From contig CALWLN010000004.1 of assembly GCA_944381535.1 (NCBI GenBank), positions 1 to 33,817 of the forward strand: 33,817 nucleotides of DNA, in the 5' to 3' direction. Every line of letters starts with the position of its first letter. The first letter of the stretch is position 1. The translations under genes and the position numbers were made by a program. Below are positions 20,523 through 28,754 of this stretch, one piece after another. Source of the stretch: an uncultured Lachnospiraceae bacterium (GTDB taxonomy: Bacteria; Bacillota; Clostridia; Lachnospirales; Lachnospiraceae). The notes beneath the pieces are model-generated. The model did no database searches, was not told where the DNA came from, and worked only from the letters and a program-made list of their open reading frames with translations.

Positions 20523-21629
20523 ATGGCAGCAACCATGAAAGACATTGCCAGGGCCACGGGCCTGGGACTGGCGACGATATCCTCCTATCTGAACGGGGGA
20601 AACGTTAGAGAGAAAAACAGAATCCTGATAGAGCAGGCCATTGAGGAGCTTCATTTTGAAGTCAATGAGGTGGCCCGTGGCTTAAAGACCAACCGGACCA
20701 AGGTGATCGGCATCGTCATTCCGGAGTTGAACAATATCTTCTGCGCGGAGATTATCACCGAGGTGGAGGATGTACTGAGAAATCACGGCTACGCAACCAT
20801 GATCTGCGACTGCCGGACCGATGAGAAGCGGGAAGCGGAGGCAGTGGAATTTCTGTATCACCGGAGAGTGGACGGATTACTGATCATGCCCTCCGGGAAG
20901 AAAGGGACATATCTGCAAAAGTTCACCAAAGCGGGAAAGCCGGTGGTGATGATTGATAGGAAAATGCAGGAGGCAGCCGGGGACTGTGTGCTGGTGGACA
21001 ACGAGGGGGCGGCCAGGGATGCAGTAAAACGCCTGATACAGGCCGGGCATACCAAGATTGGAATCATTGCGGGGCCCAAAGAGGTCTATACTGCGGAAGA
21101 ACGCCTCCGGGGATATGAGCTTGCGCTTAAGGAAGGGGGAATCCCTAAGGAGTCCGCCCTGGTAGAGCGGGGAAATTATACCATTCATGGAGGAAGCCAA
21201 GGGTTGCGGAAGCTGGCGCAAAAAAATCCCCACATGACGGCGGTATTTGTCTCCAACTATGAGATGACCCTGGGAGCCATCATCGAAGCCAACGAACTGG
21301 GCATTGCCATACCGGAGAAGCTTTCCATCATCGGTTTTGACAATATCGAATTTGCAAAAGCCAGTATCCCAAGGCTCAGTATCGTGACCCAGCCCACCCG
21401 GGAGATCGGAAGAAAAGCGGCGGATCTGATGCTGCGGCGGCTGGCAGAACCGGGAAAAGAGAAGACACCGGACAGGAAATCCAGGATAACGGGAGATGGG
21501 ACGCCGGGCTATGAGAGGCCAGAATCTGAGGCACCGGGCCATGAGACACCAGAGTATAAGACCATCAAGCTGGAAACTAGCTTTGTGGAAGGAAAGTCTG
21601 TAAAAGCCATAGAAAACGATGGGCAGTGA
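20523..21629 (+). CDS. LacI-family transcriptional regulator
   Basis: 368 aa. N-terminal LacI HTH (MKDIARATGLGLATISSYLN) plus hinge helix EVARGLKTNRT, then a periplasmic-binding-protein-like effector domain (IGIVIPELNNIF to LSIIGFDNIEFAKASIPRLS and TQPTREIGRKAADLMLRRL). AGGAG precedes the start by 7 bases. It probably represses this operon through the palindrome at 19610 and releases it on binding a sugar or sugar phosphate. Unusual: about 35 hydrophilic residues containing a 10-residue tandem repeat (21501-21560) interrupt the usual short link between the last helix and the conserved KLETSFVEGKSV tail. Confidence 0.94.
   Translation: MAATMKDIARATGLGLATISSYLNGGNVREKNRILIEQAIEELHFEVNEVARGLKTNRTKVIGIVIPELNNIFCAEIITEVEDVLRNHGYATMICDCRTDEKREAEAVEFLYHRRVDGLLIMPSGKKGTYLQKFTKAGKPVVMIDRKMQEAAGDCVLVDNEGAARDAVKRLIQAGHTKIGIIAGPKEVYTAEERLRGYELALKEGGIPKESALVERGNYTIHGGSQGLRKLAQKNPHMTAVFVSNYEMTLGAIIEANELGIAIPEKLSIIGFDNIEFAKASIPRLSIVTQPTREIGRKAADLMLRRLAEPGKEKTPDRKSRITGDGTPGYERPESEAPGHETPEYKTIKLETSFVEGKSVKAIENDGQ
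21501..21560 (+). repeat. tandem 30-base repeat inside the LacI gene
   Basis: Two adjacent 30-base units, 21501-21530 and 21531-21560, share about 20 of 30 positions and encode TPGYERPESE and APGHETPEYK. The unit length is a multiple of three, so the frame is kept. The resulting Pro/Glu-rich insert lies near the C-terminus, outside the DNA-binding and effector core. Confidence 0.75.
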
Positions 21630-21677
21630 TCCGGCAGGTGAAGCAGCAGAAGTGAGCCGGATACGAAGGAGATTGCG

Positions 21678-23237
21678 ATGAATGGATATTTGTTAGGCAT
21701 TGATATTGGCACCAGCGCCTGCAAGGTTGCCGTTTTTAACCGGGAGGGAAAAGTAATGGCCTCCGCAACCGGGGCGTACCGGGTCTATCATCCGCATCCG
21801 GGCTGGGCGGAGCAAAATTCCGAGGAATGGTGGCAGGCGGTATGCGGTGCGGTAAAGGGCGCTCTGAGAGAGGGGGCGATACCGCCGGAGACAATCGCCG
21901 GAGTGGGAATCGACGGTCAGAGCTGGTCGGCTATTCCGGTGAATCGTAAAGGAAAGGTGCTGGCCAATACACCAATCTGGATGGACACCAGAGCCCAGGA
22001 CATCTGTGAAGAACTGAATGAAAAAATCGGCGCGGATGAAATTTTTAAGCTGTCGGGGAATCCCCTGCAGCCCTCCTATACCACGGCCAAGATCCTATGG
22101 TATCGGAAACATCTGCCGGAAGTTTATGCAAATACATATAAAATTTTGCAGTCCAACAGCTATATCGCGATGAAGCTTACAGGAGCCATGACCCAGGATA
22201 TCTCCCAGGGGTATGGAGTTCACTGCTTCGATATCCGCGCTGGACAGTGGGACGAAACGATGTGTGAAAAAATGGGGATTCCCGTGGATTTCCTGCCGCC
22301 AATCCATCCCTGCCATGAAGTGATTGGAACGGTCACCGGGAAGGCGGCGGCAGAGTGCGGCCTTGCGGAGGGAACACCGGTGGTGGCAGGCGGACTGGAC
22401 GCTGCCTGCGGGACGCTGGGCGCCGGAGTGATACACAATGGCCAGACCCAGGAGCAGGGCGGGCAGGCCGGGGGCATGAGCATTTGTACGGACTCCTGCC
22501 AGGCGGACGAACGATTGATCCTGGGATATCATGTGGTTCCCGGAAAATGGCTGCTTCAGGGCGGTACCACCGGAGGAGGCGGCGTCATGCGCTGGATGGA
22601 GAAGGAATTTGGCGCTTATGAGAGAGAAATCGGAAAGCGGCAGGACAAAAGCTCCCTGGAGCTGTTCAATGAGCTGGCGGAAAAAGTAAGCCCGGGAAGC
22701 GACGGGGTGGTATTTCTGCCCTATATGTCTGGAGAGCGTTCCCCCATCTGGGATCCGGACGCAAAAGGGGTTTTCTATGGACTGGATTTTAACAAGACCA
22801 AAGGCCACTTTATCCGCGCGGCTATGGAAGGGGTGGCATTCGCCCTGCGCCACAACCTGGAGACTGCCCAGCAGGCAGGGGCCAGGGTGGAGGTGTTGAG
22901 GGCCATGGGCGGAGCGGCCAATTCCCATTTGTGGACCCAGATAAAGTCCGACGTTACCGGGAAACCCATTGAGGTTCCCTCCTCGGACACAGCCACCACA
23001 TTGGGGGCGGCGATTCTGGCGGGCGTAGGGACTGGCATGTATGACAGCTTCGAGGAAGCGGTTGGCCTTACGGTAAAACCGAAACGTTTCCATTATCCCA
23101 ACAGGGAGAATCAGGATATCTATGATAAGAATTACGGTGTCTATCTGGAATTATACCGGCGGCTGAAAGACGTAATGAAGGAAAACGGTGGAGGAGCCGG
23201 CAGTAAGAGAGAAACTGAAAGCGCGGCAGAAAAATAA
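21678..23237 (+). CDS. FGGY-family carbohydrate kinase (XylB-like)
   Basis: 519 aa ATP-dependent sugar/polyol kinase. Phosphate-1 loop GIDIGTSACKVAVF at the N-terminus, substrate-region GIDGQSWSAIP, TPIWMDTRA and GGLDAACGTLG carrying the likely catalytic Asp, and the adenosine motif MGGAANSHLWTQIKSDVTGK. The overall pattern is closest to xylulokinases, but the operon has no xylose isomerase and contains hexitol/tagatose-type genes instead. The true substrate may therefore be another ketose or a polyol such as galactitol (inference). Length is standard; the last 15 residues are hydrophilic and variable. GAAGGAG lies before the ATG. Confidence 0.9.
   Translation: MNGYLLGIDIGTSACKVAVFNREGKVMASATGAYRVYHPHPGWAEQNSEEWWQAVCGAVKGALREGAIPPETIAGVGIDGQSWSAIPVNRKGKVLANTPIWMDTRAQDICEELNEKIGADEIFKLSGNPLQPSYTTAKILWYRKHLPEVYANTYKILQSNSYIAMKLTGAMTQDISQGYGVHCFDIRAGQWDETMCEKMGIPVDFLPPIHPCHEVIGTVTGKAAAECGLAEGTPVVAGGLDAACGTLGAGVIHNGQTQEQGGQAGGMSICTDSCQADERLILGYHVVPGKWLLQGGTTGGGGVMRWMEKEFGAYEREIGKRQDKSSLELFNELAEKVSPGSDGVVFLPYMSGERSPIWDPDAKGVFYGLDFNKTKGHFIRAAMEGVAFALRHNLETAQQAGARVEVLRAMGGAANSHLWTQIKSDVTGKPIEVPSSDTATTLGAAILAGVGTGMYDSFEEAVGLTVKPKRFHYPNRENQDIYDKNYGVYLELYRRLKDVMKENGGGAGSKRETESAAEK
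23075..23090. promoter_or_regulatory. operator-like sequence inside the FGGY kinase gene
   Basis: AAAACCGAAACGTTTC is identical over 16 bases to 19606-19621 at the operon operator, missing only the last two palindrome bases (GG, here CA). It falls in codons for V-K-P-K-R-F. It could be a secondary repressor site (looping or roadblock) or coincidence. Confidence 0.4.
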
Positions 23238-23260
23238 AGCTCAAAAGGAGGCAATCAGCA

Positions 23261-24310
23261 ATGAAAGCAGCAGTAGTATGCGCAAACGAAGACGTAAGGT
23301 ATCTGGATTATGAGGAACCCATGCCGGGGCCGGGAGAAGTGAAGGTAAAGGTGGCGGCTTCCGGCATCTGTGGCTCGGACATTCCGAGGGTTTTTCACAA
23401 CGGCGCGCATTTCTACCCCATCGTGCTGGGACATGAATTTTCCGGTGATGTGGTAGAGGTGGGAGAAGGAGTGACAAAGGTGAAGGTGGGGGACCGGGTG
23501 ACCGGGGCGCCGCTGCTTCCCTGTATGAAATGTGACGACTGCCAGAACGGGAACTTTTCCCTCTGCAAGCACTACAGCTTTATCGGCTCCCGCCAGCAGG
23601 GCAGCAATGCCCAGTACGTGGTGTTGCCGGAGATGAATACGGTACCCTTCGACAAGAGCATTTCCTATGAGCAGGGGGCTATGTTTGAGCCTTCCACGGT
23701 GGCCCTTCACGGACTGTTTCAGAACGACTATCAGGGCGGCCGGTATGTGGCTGTCTTAGGGGGCGGAACCATCGGAATGTTCACCATGCAGTGGGCCAAG
23801 ATCTTCGGTTCCAGAAAAGTAGTGGTTTTTGATATCAGCAGGGAGCGTCTAGAGCTTGCAAAGCGCCTGGGCGCGGATGAAGTCATAGACACCACGGAAG
23901 AAAATTACATGAAAAAGGCCGTGGACCTTACAGGCGGCAGGGGGTATACCTATGTTTTTGAGACTGCGGGACAGCCGGTCACCATGTATATGGCCTTTGA
24001 ACTGGCGGCCAACAAAGCTCACGTATGTTTTATCGGAACCCCACATACCGAGCTGACCTTCACTCCCGTCCTGTGGGAGAACATGAACCGCAAGGAATTC
24101 AAGCTGACCGGTTCCTGGATGTCCTACAGCGCGCCCTTCCCCGGGAAAGAGTGGGAGCTGACCGCCCACTATTTCGCCACGGGGCAGTTGAAATTCGACC
24201 CCGGATTCATTTATAAGAAAATGCCCATGAGCCAGGCACAGGAGGCTTTCCAGATGTTCAAAACCCCGGGTCTGGTGAAGGGAAAAGTGCTGCTGATAAA
24301 TGAAGAATAG
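23261..24310 (+). CDS. zinc-dependent polyol-phosphate dehydrogenase, GatD-like
   Basis: 349 aa medium-chain dehydrogenase. Catalytic zinc ligands C37 (SGICGSD) and H58/E59 (LGHEFSG), structural zinc C88, C91, C94 and C102, and the Rossmann motif LGGGTIG followed by an acidic FDIS that favours NAD. Segments such as NGAHFYPIVLGHEFSG, LLPC, FIGSR and KEFKLTGSWMSYSAPFPGKE parallel E. coli galactitol-1-phosphate 5-dehydrogenase (GatD), which makes tagatose-6-phosphate. AAAAGGAGG lies before the ATG. It is adjacent to a PfkB kinase and in one operon with a KbaY-like aldolase, the next two steps of that pathway. Sorbitol- or L-iditol-type substrates remain possible. Confidence 0.88.
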   Translation: MKAAVVCANEDVRYLDYEEPMPGPGEVKVKVAASGICGSDIPRVFHNGAHFYPIVLGHEFSGDVVEVGEGVTKVKVGDRVTGAPLLPCMKCDDCQNGNFSLCKHYSFIGSRQQGSNAQYVVLPEMNTVPFDKSISYEQGAMFEPSTVALHGLFQNDYQGGRYVAVLGGGTIGMFTMQWAKIFGSRKVVVFDISRERLELAKRLGADEVIDTTEENYMKKAVDLTGGRGYTYVFETAGQPVTMYMAFELAANKAHVCFIGTPHTELTFTPVLWENMNRKEFKLTGSWMSYSAPFPGKEWELTAHYFATGQLKFDPGFIYKKMPMSQAQEAFQMFKTPGLVKGKVLLINEE

Positions 24311-24319
24311 GAGAAGAGC

Positions 24320-25249
24320 ATGATACTGACAGTGACGCTGAACGCGGCGATCGATAAACGTTATGTGGTGGAAGGATTTCGGATCGGTGAGGTCAACCGG
24401 GTGAAGGAATGTACCTATGTGCCGGGAGGGAAGGGGCTGAATGTATCAAAGCCCGCCGCCATTGCCGGAGCGGAGGTGATTGCCACCGGATTTGTGGGGG
24501 GCCATGCGGGAAACTACATTGAAGCTGCCCTTAAGCCCTTTGGCATCCGAAGCGCGTTTTATCATGTGGAAGGGGAGAGCCGTTCCTGCATCAATATCTG
24601 GGATGAGAGAGATCATACCCAGACGGAATTCCTGGAACCGGGATTCTGCTTAAGCCTGGAGGATTTTACGAATTTTCTGGAAAAATTCAAAGAACTGGTG
24701 GAACAGGCGGACGTGGTCGCCATGTCCGGAAGCGTTCCCAGGGGGCTGGATGAGCAGGCCTATCCGAAGCTCATAAAGATCTGCAAGGAAGCGGGAAAGA
24801 AAGTGATCCTGGATACCAGCGGGAAGCTGTTGGAAGAGGGAATCAGGGCATGTCCCACGATGATCAAGCCGAATCTGGATGAGATAAAGATGTTGACCGG
24901 AAAGGATTGTCAGCGGATAGAGGATATGCTGGAGGCCGCCAGGCAGATACAGGCGGATGGCGTGGAAATCGTGGCGGTATCCCTGGGAGAAGAAGGTTCC
25001 TTTGTCGTATGTGAGGAAGGGATCTTCCGGGCGGAAGTTCCGAAAATCAGTGCCGTAAATACGGTGGGATGTGGGGATGCCATGATCGCGGGCTTCGCGC
25101 TGGGAATCTCCGAAGGCCTGTCCATGGAAGAAACTTTAAGAGCGGCCAGCGCCATTTCCGTTGCGGCGGCATTGCGGGAAGAAACCGGTTTCTTCGTGAA
25201 GGAGGATATGGAGCGTATTTTGCCCCAGGTTCAAATAAAAAAGCTATAA
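24320..25249 (+). CDS. PfkB-family kinase (1-phosphofructokinase / tagatose-6-phosphate kinase type)
   Basis: 309 aa ribokinase-like kinase of the LacC/FruK branch. It opens with ILTVTLNAAIDKRY, carries the sugar-phosphate-binding GGKGLNVSK (36-44) and ends with the anion-hole/base motif NTVGCGDAMIAGFA containing D253. FruK makes fructose-1,6-bisphosphate and LacC makes tagatose-1,6-bisphosphate; sequence does not separate them reliably. With a GatD-like enzyme 9 bases upstream and a class II aldolase in the operon, tagatose-6-phosphate is the preferred guess. No PTS fructose importer is nearby, which argues against a FruK role. Confidence 0.92.
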   Translation: MILTVTLNAAIDKRYVVEGFRIGEVNRVKECTYVPGGKGLNVSKPAAIAGAEVIATGFVGGHAGNYIEAALKPFGIRSAFYHVEGESRSCINIWDERDHTQTEFLEPGFCLSLEDFTNFLEKFKELVEQADVVAMSGSVPRGLDEQAYPKLIKICKEAGKKVILDTSGKLLEEGIRACPTMIKPNLDEIKMLTGKDCQRIEDMLEAARQIQADGVEIVAVSLGEEGSFVVCEEGIFRAEVPKISAVNTVGCGDAMIAGFALGISEGLSMEETLRAASAISVAAALREETGFFVKEDMERILPQVQIKKL

Positions 25250-25276
25250 AATTTTAAAGGAAAGAAGGAGAAAGAG

Positions 25277-26290
25277 ATGGCAGAATTTATCAATCCGGCA
25301 ATCGTGCCGAAAGTAAAGCTTTACACCGGGGAGGAGATCCCCTGCGTGGGGATGGGAACCTTCGGTTCCGACCGCTTCACACCGGAACAGGTGTCAAACG
25401 CGGTGGCAGGAGCGATCCGCTGCGGGTACCGCATGTTTGACTGCGCGGCCTGCTACGGGAATGAGGACCAGATTGGAGAGGTATTTCAGGCGGCCTTTGC
25501 GGAAGGCGTGGTGGAGCGAAAAGAACTCTACATCATGACCAAGGTGTGGAACGACATGCATGAGCGGGTGGAGGAATCCTGCAGAAAGAGTATCGCGGAC
25601 CTGCAGTGTGATTACATCGATTTATTCTTTATCCACTGGCCCTTCCCCAACTACCATGCGCCGGGATGTGACGTGGATTCCAGAAATCCCGACTCGAAGC
25701 CCTTCAGCGTGGAGGAATTTATCAACACCTACCGACAGTGTGAGGCGCTGGTGGAGAAGGGGCTTATCCGTCATATCGGCATTTCCAATATGACCATTCC
25801 AAAGCTGGAAGCGGTCCTTCCGCTGATGAAAATCCTGCCGGTGGCCTGTGAGATGGAGCTGCATCCCTGCTTCCAGCAGCAGGAACTCTTTGACTACCTG
25901 GTTGCCCGTAACATCCAGCCCATCGGGTTCATGCCCTTGGGCTCCCCCCAGAGACCGGAGCGGGATATGTGCCCGGAGGACATCGCGGACCTTCAGACAC
26001 CGGAAATGGTAAAGATTGCCAAAGACCATGGCGTACACCCGGCGCTGATCGCCTTGAAATGGGCCCATCAGAGAGGACAGATTCCCATTCCCTTCTCGGT
26101 GCATGAGGCGGAGTATACAAGCAATTTAAAGAGTGTGACGGAAGACCCGCTGACGGAGGAGGAAATGGCCCTGATCGGGACTCTGGAGCGGAACAACCGT
26201 CTGGTAAAAGGACAGGTATTTCTCTGGGAAGGGGCCAAGGACTGGCATGACCTGTGGGATGAGGACGGCGTGATCGTGACGCTGGATTAA
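25277..26290 (+). CDS. aldo/keto reductase
   Basis: 337 aa TIM-barrel NAD(P)H oxidoreductase reducing aldehydes or aldoses to alcohols. The tetrad is complete: D55 and Y60 in FDCAACYGNE, K89 in MTKVWN and H120 in FFIHWPFPNY. The cofactor region is IPFSVHEAEYTSNL. AAGGAG lies 6 bases before the ATG, 27 bases after the PfkB gene. In this operon it may interconvert a sugar and its polyol ahead of the kinase and GatD-like dehydrogenase (inference). Alternatively it reduces a reactive carbonyl by-product. Confidence 0.93.
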   Translation: MAEFINPAIVPKVKLYTGEEIPCVGMGTFGSDRFTPEQVSNAVAGAIRCGYRMFDCAACYGNEDQIGEVFQAAFAEGVVERKELYIMTKVWNDMHERVEESCRKSIADLQCDYIDLFFIHWPFPNYHAPGCDVDSRNPDSKPFSVEEFINTYRQCEALVEKGLIRHIGISNMTIPKLEAVLPLMKILPVACEMELHPCFQQQELFDYLVARNIQPIGFMPLGSPQRPERDMCPEDIADLQTPEMVKIAKDHGVHPALIALKWAHQRGQIPIPFSVHEAEYTSNLKSVTEDPLTEEEMALIGTLERNNRLVKGQVFLWEGAKDWHDLWDEDGVIVTLD

Positions 26291-26319
26291 GGATGGAAGA
26301 AAAAGGGGACAGATAAGAG

Positions 26320-26958
26320 ATGATAAGAGAAGAATTTTTCGGGAAAGAATGGGATTTTCCTTTTGTGGTCTATAGACCTGTGGAATTGCGCGAGAATTTG
26401 CCTTTGCTGGTACAACTGCACGGAGCCGGAGAAGTCGGGAACGGCAAAGAAGATTTGTATAAGGTTGACATTCACGGATTTTCCAAAATACTCACGGAGA
26501 AAGCGGAGTACCCCTGTATCATTGTAATGCCCCAGTGTAAGCCGGATAGTTTCTGGGTGGCTGAGATTCCGAACGTCTATCATTTTATTCAAGACATGGT
26601 GCGGAAATACAGGGCTGATGAAACAAGGATATATCTGACCGGCCTTAGCATGGGCGGATATGGGACCTGGTATACGGCCTCCCGCTATCCGGGGCTTTTC
26701 GCTGCGATTGCGCCGGTCTGCGGAGGCGGAATGGTTTGGAAGGCTTCCCTTTTGAATATGCCCATATGGGCTTTCCACGGTTCAGAGGACGAGGTGGTCT
26801 ACCCCTCGGAGACCATAGAGATGATTCACAAAATAAGAGCTGCCGGTCAGAATAAGCAAGAAGTGAAAATGACGATTCTGGACAACGTGGGGCATAATGC
26901 CTGGGACTATGCCTATACGCCGGAATTGTTGGAGTGGTTACTGTCAAAGAGTAGGTAA
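26320..26958 (+). CDS. alpha/beta-hydrolase, esterase of the phospholipase/carboxylesterase type
   Basis: 212 aa compact hydrolase. Oxyanion region LLVQLHGAGEVG, nucleophile elbow LTGLSMGGYGTW with S110, acid D157 in FHGSEDEVVYPS and base H192 in DNVGHNAWDYAY. No signal peptide. Related small enzymes are annotated as predicted peptidases or feruloyl/acetyl esterases; beside a fucosidase a carbohydrate de-acylation role is plausible. The ribosome binding site is weak (AAAAGGGG 11 bases before the ATG). A seven-codon ORF (26293-26316) lies directly before the start. The stop codon overlaps another ATG (TAATG). Confidence 0.85.
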   Translation: MIREEFFGKEWDFPFVVYRPVELRENLPLLVQLHGAGEVGNGKEDLYKVDIHGFSKILTEKAEYPCIIVMPQCKPDSFWVAEIPNVYHFIQDMVRKYRADETRIYLTGLSMGGYGTWYTASRYPGLFAAIAPVCGGGMVWKASLLNMPIWAFHGSEDEVVYPSETIEMIHKIRAAGQNKQEVKMTILDNVGHNAWDYAYTPELLEWLLSKSR

Positions 26959-26993
26959 TGAAGGAAAAGGGGACAGTTCTATGAAGGAAAAGG
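26958..26993 (+). repeat. 13-base direct repeat duplicating a start region
   Basis: ATGAAGGAAAAGG occurs at 26958-26970 and again at 26981-26993, 23 bases apart. The second copy is the start of the GH29 gene. The first opens an eight-codon ORF (MKEKGTVL) that begins on the esterase stop and ends with TGA overlapping the GH29 ATG, so ribosomes could be handed from one to the next. Confidence 0.7.
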
Positions 26994-28450
26994 TACAGGA
27001 ATATTTGAAAAAAATTGATAAGGTGATTGGGGAAGGCCCCTACCGGGACGACTGGACGTCCTTAAGCCGGTACCCGGAGCCGGAATGGTACAAGAAGGCC
27101 AAGTTCGGGATTTTTATCCACTGGGGCGTTTACAGCGTTCCGGCCTTCGGCAGCGAGTGGTATCCCCGTAATATGTACCTGGAGGGAACCAAAGAATTTG
27201 AACATCATGTGAAGACCTACGGTCCCCATAAAGAATTTGGTTACAAGGATTTTATCCCCATGTTCAAAGCCGAGAAATTCGATCCAAAGGAATGGGTGAA
27301 GCTGTTTCAGGACAGCGGCGCCAGATATATCATGCCCGTTGCGGAGCACCATGACGGTTTCCAGATGTATGACAGCGACCTTTCGGAGTGGTGCGCCGGG
27401 AAGATGGGACCGAAACGGGATATTATCGGCGAACTGAAGGAGGAAGCGGAAAAGGAAGGAATCGTATTTTGTGCTTCCAGCCATCGGGCGGAGAATTACT
27501 GGTTCTTTGCAGGCTCCAGGACCTTTGATTCCGGCATTGAAGGGGAGGGCATGATAGAACCCTACGGATTTCGCGATCCGGCGTATGCCACCGGAAATTC
27601 CGATACCGGCGTAGACTCCCAGCCGGCCACAAAAGAGCATTTGGAAGACTGGCTTGCCCGTACCTGTGAACTGGTGGATAAATACCGGCCCAAAGTAATC
27701 TTTTTCGACTGGTGGATTCAGAACCGGTGCTTTAAACCCTATTTGAAAAAATTTGCGGCATATTATTATAACCGTGCCGAAGCGTGGGGCGTGCAGGTGG
27801 CCATCAACTATAAGTACGAGGCATTTGCCTATTCCTCCGCCATCCTTGACATCGAGCGAGGGCAGTTGTCCGGTATCCGGCCCAGATTATGGCAGACGGA
27901 TACGGCGGTGGCCAAAAATTCCTGGGGATACACTGAGAACAATGCGTTTAAGGACCCAGTTGATATTGTCTGCGATCTTGTGGATATCGTCAGCAAAAAC
28001 GGCTGCATGCTGTTAAATATCGGGCCTAAGGCTGATGGTACCATTACGGAGGAAGAACAGGAAGTTTTAAGAAGTATCGGAAGCTGGCTTAAGGCAAACG
28101 GGGAATCCATTTACGATACTACCTACTGGCAGGTGTTTGGCGAAGGGCCTACCCAGGTGGAGGACGGAGCGTTTACGGATACCAACCGACAGGCATTTAC
28201 AAGTGAGGATATCCGGTTTACCTACAGGGCCCCCTATGTGTATGCCAATGTCCTGGTGTGGCCGGAAAATGGAAGGGTGTCCATAAAAAGCCTGGGAAGC
28301 AAAAAATTTAACGGGATCATTCAAGAGGTGTCCGTGCTGGGATATGAATATCCTGTTTCCTTTCAGCATAGGTCGGATTCCCTGGAGATACAGGTGGATG
28401 GGAAGATTGGGACTGGCTATCCGGTGTGTCTGAAGGTGACCATAGAGTAA
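26981..28450 (+). CDS. GH29 alpha-L-fucosidase (second copy)
   Basis: 489 aa from the ATG at 26981, which has GGGG at 26969-26972 and leads into the family N-terminus; the longer frame from 26897 lies inside the esterase gene. Signatures: EWYKKAKFGIFIHWGVYSVP, the active-site His pair in AEHHDGFQMYDS, nucleophile D243 in IFFDWWIQNR, and GCMLLNIGPKADGTI at the barrel end, then a C-terminal beta domain. No signal peptide. It is distinct from the first fucosidase: the loops around the nucleophile differ (FFDWWIQN versus LWFDGNW), suggesting different linkages or aglycones. Last gene of the LacI-controlled run, and it ends before a strong terminator. Confidence 0.95.
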   Translation: MKEKVQEYLKKIDKVIGEGPYRDDWTSLSRYPEPEWYKKAKFGIFIHWGVYSVPAFGSEWYPRNMYLEGTKEFEHHVKTYGPHKEFGYKDFIPMFKAEKFDPKEWVKLFQDSGARYIMPVAEHHDGFQMYDSDLSEWCAGKMGPKRDIIGELKEEAEKEGIVFCASSHRAENYWFFAGSRTFDSGIEGEGMIEPYGFRDPAYATGNSDTGVDSQPATKEHLEDWLARTCELVDKYRPKVIFFDWWIQNRCFKPYLKKFAAYYYNRAEAWGVQVAINYKYEAFAYSSAILDIERGQLSGIRPRLWQTDTAVAKNSWGYTENNAFKDPVDIVCDLVDIVSKNGCMLLNIGPKADGTITEEEQEVLRSIGSWLKANGESIYDTTYWQVFGEGPTQVEDGAFTDTNRQAFTSEDIRFTYRAPYVYANVLVWPENGRVSIKSLGSKKFNGIIQEVSVLGYEYPVSFQHRSDSLEIQVDGKIGTGYPVCLKVTIE

Positions 28451-28677
28451 AATGCTGTGACAGAGCCTGGGCAATAGGGGAACAGATATAAGACAGGCAT
28501 TCCTTTTAGAGGGGCAAAGCTGTTTTTGGGCTTTATTCATAGATGAGGGAAATTCGCAAAAGTACCGGAATCCAAGGCGTGTATACAACGAGCAGTTTCA
28601 GCTATATACCGCGTCTATACAAGAAAATATATGTCCGGATAAAGATATGGATTGAACAGAAAACAGAGATGAAAGAG
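28451..28677. other. intergenic stretch without a recognised gene
   Basis: Between the fucosidase stop and the terminator. Open frames here are short or run through the neighbouring coding regions on the wrong strand. Apart from a GTATAC palindrome near 28579 I see no promoter, RNA or repeat I can support. Confidence 0.5.
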
Positions 28678-28739
28678 ACATCCCTGTCGGAATATAGTTG
28701 TAAGACATTGATTCCAACAGGGATGTTACTATTTATTTT
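28678..28739. terminator. long terminator hairpin between converging genes
   Basis: ACATCCCTGT (28678-28687) pairs with ACAGGGATGT (28717-28726), extended after one mismatch by GGAAT/ATTCC, leaving a 17-base loop. The plus side continues TACTATTTATTTTT, a T-rich tail. It terminates the LacI-controlled operon and, from the other side, can serve the minus-strand oxidoreductase that ends at 28755. Confidence 0.85.
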
Positions 28740-28754
28740 TCTACGCTGTCTTCT

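Noticed and set aside
22095-23093. 332-codon minus-strand ORF within the FGGY kinase gene
   Set aside because: Antisense shadow of a conserved kinase; His/Gly-rich without motifs or ribosome binding site.
26897-26980. Upstream extension of the second GH29
   Set aside because: It lies inside the esterase gene and encodes a sequence unlike any fucosidase N-terminus; the ATG at 26981 has a ribosome binding site.
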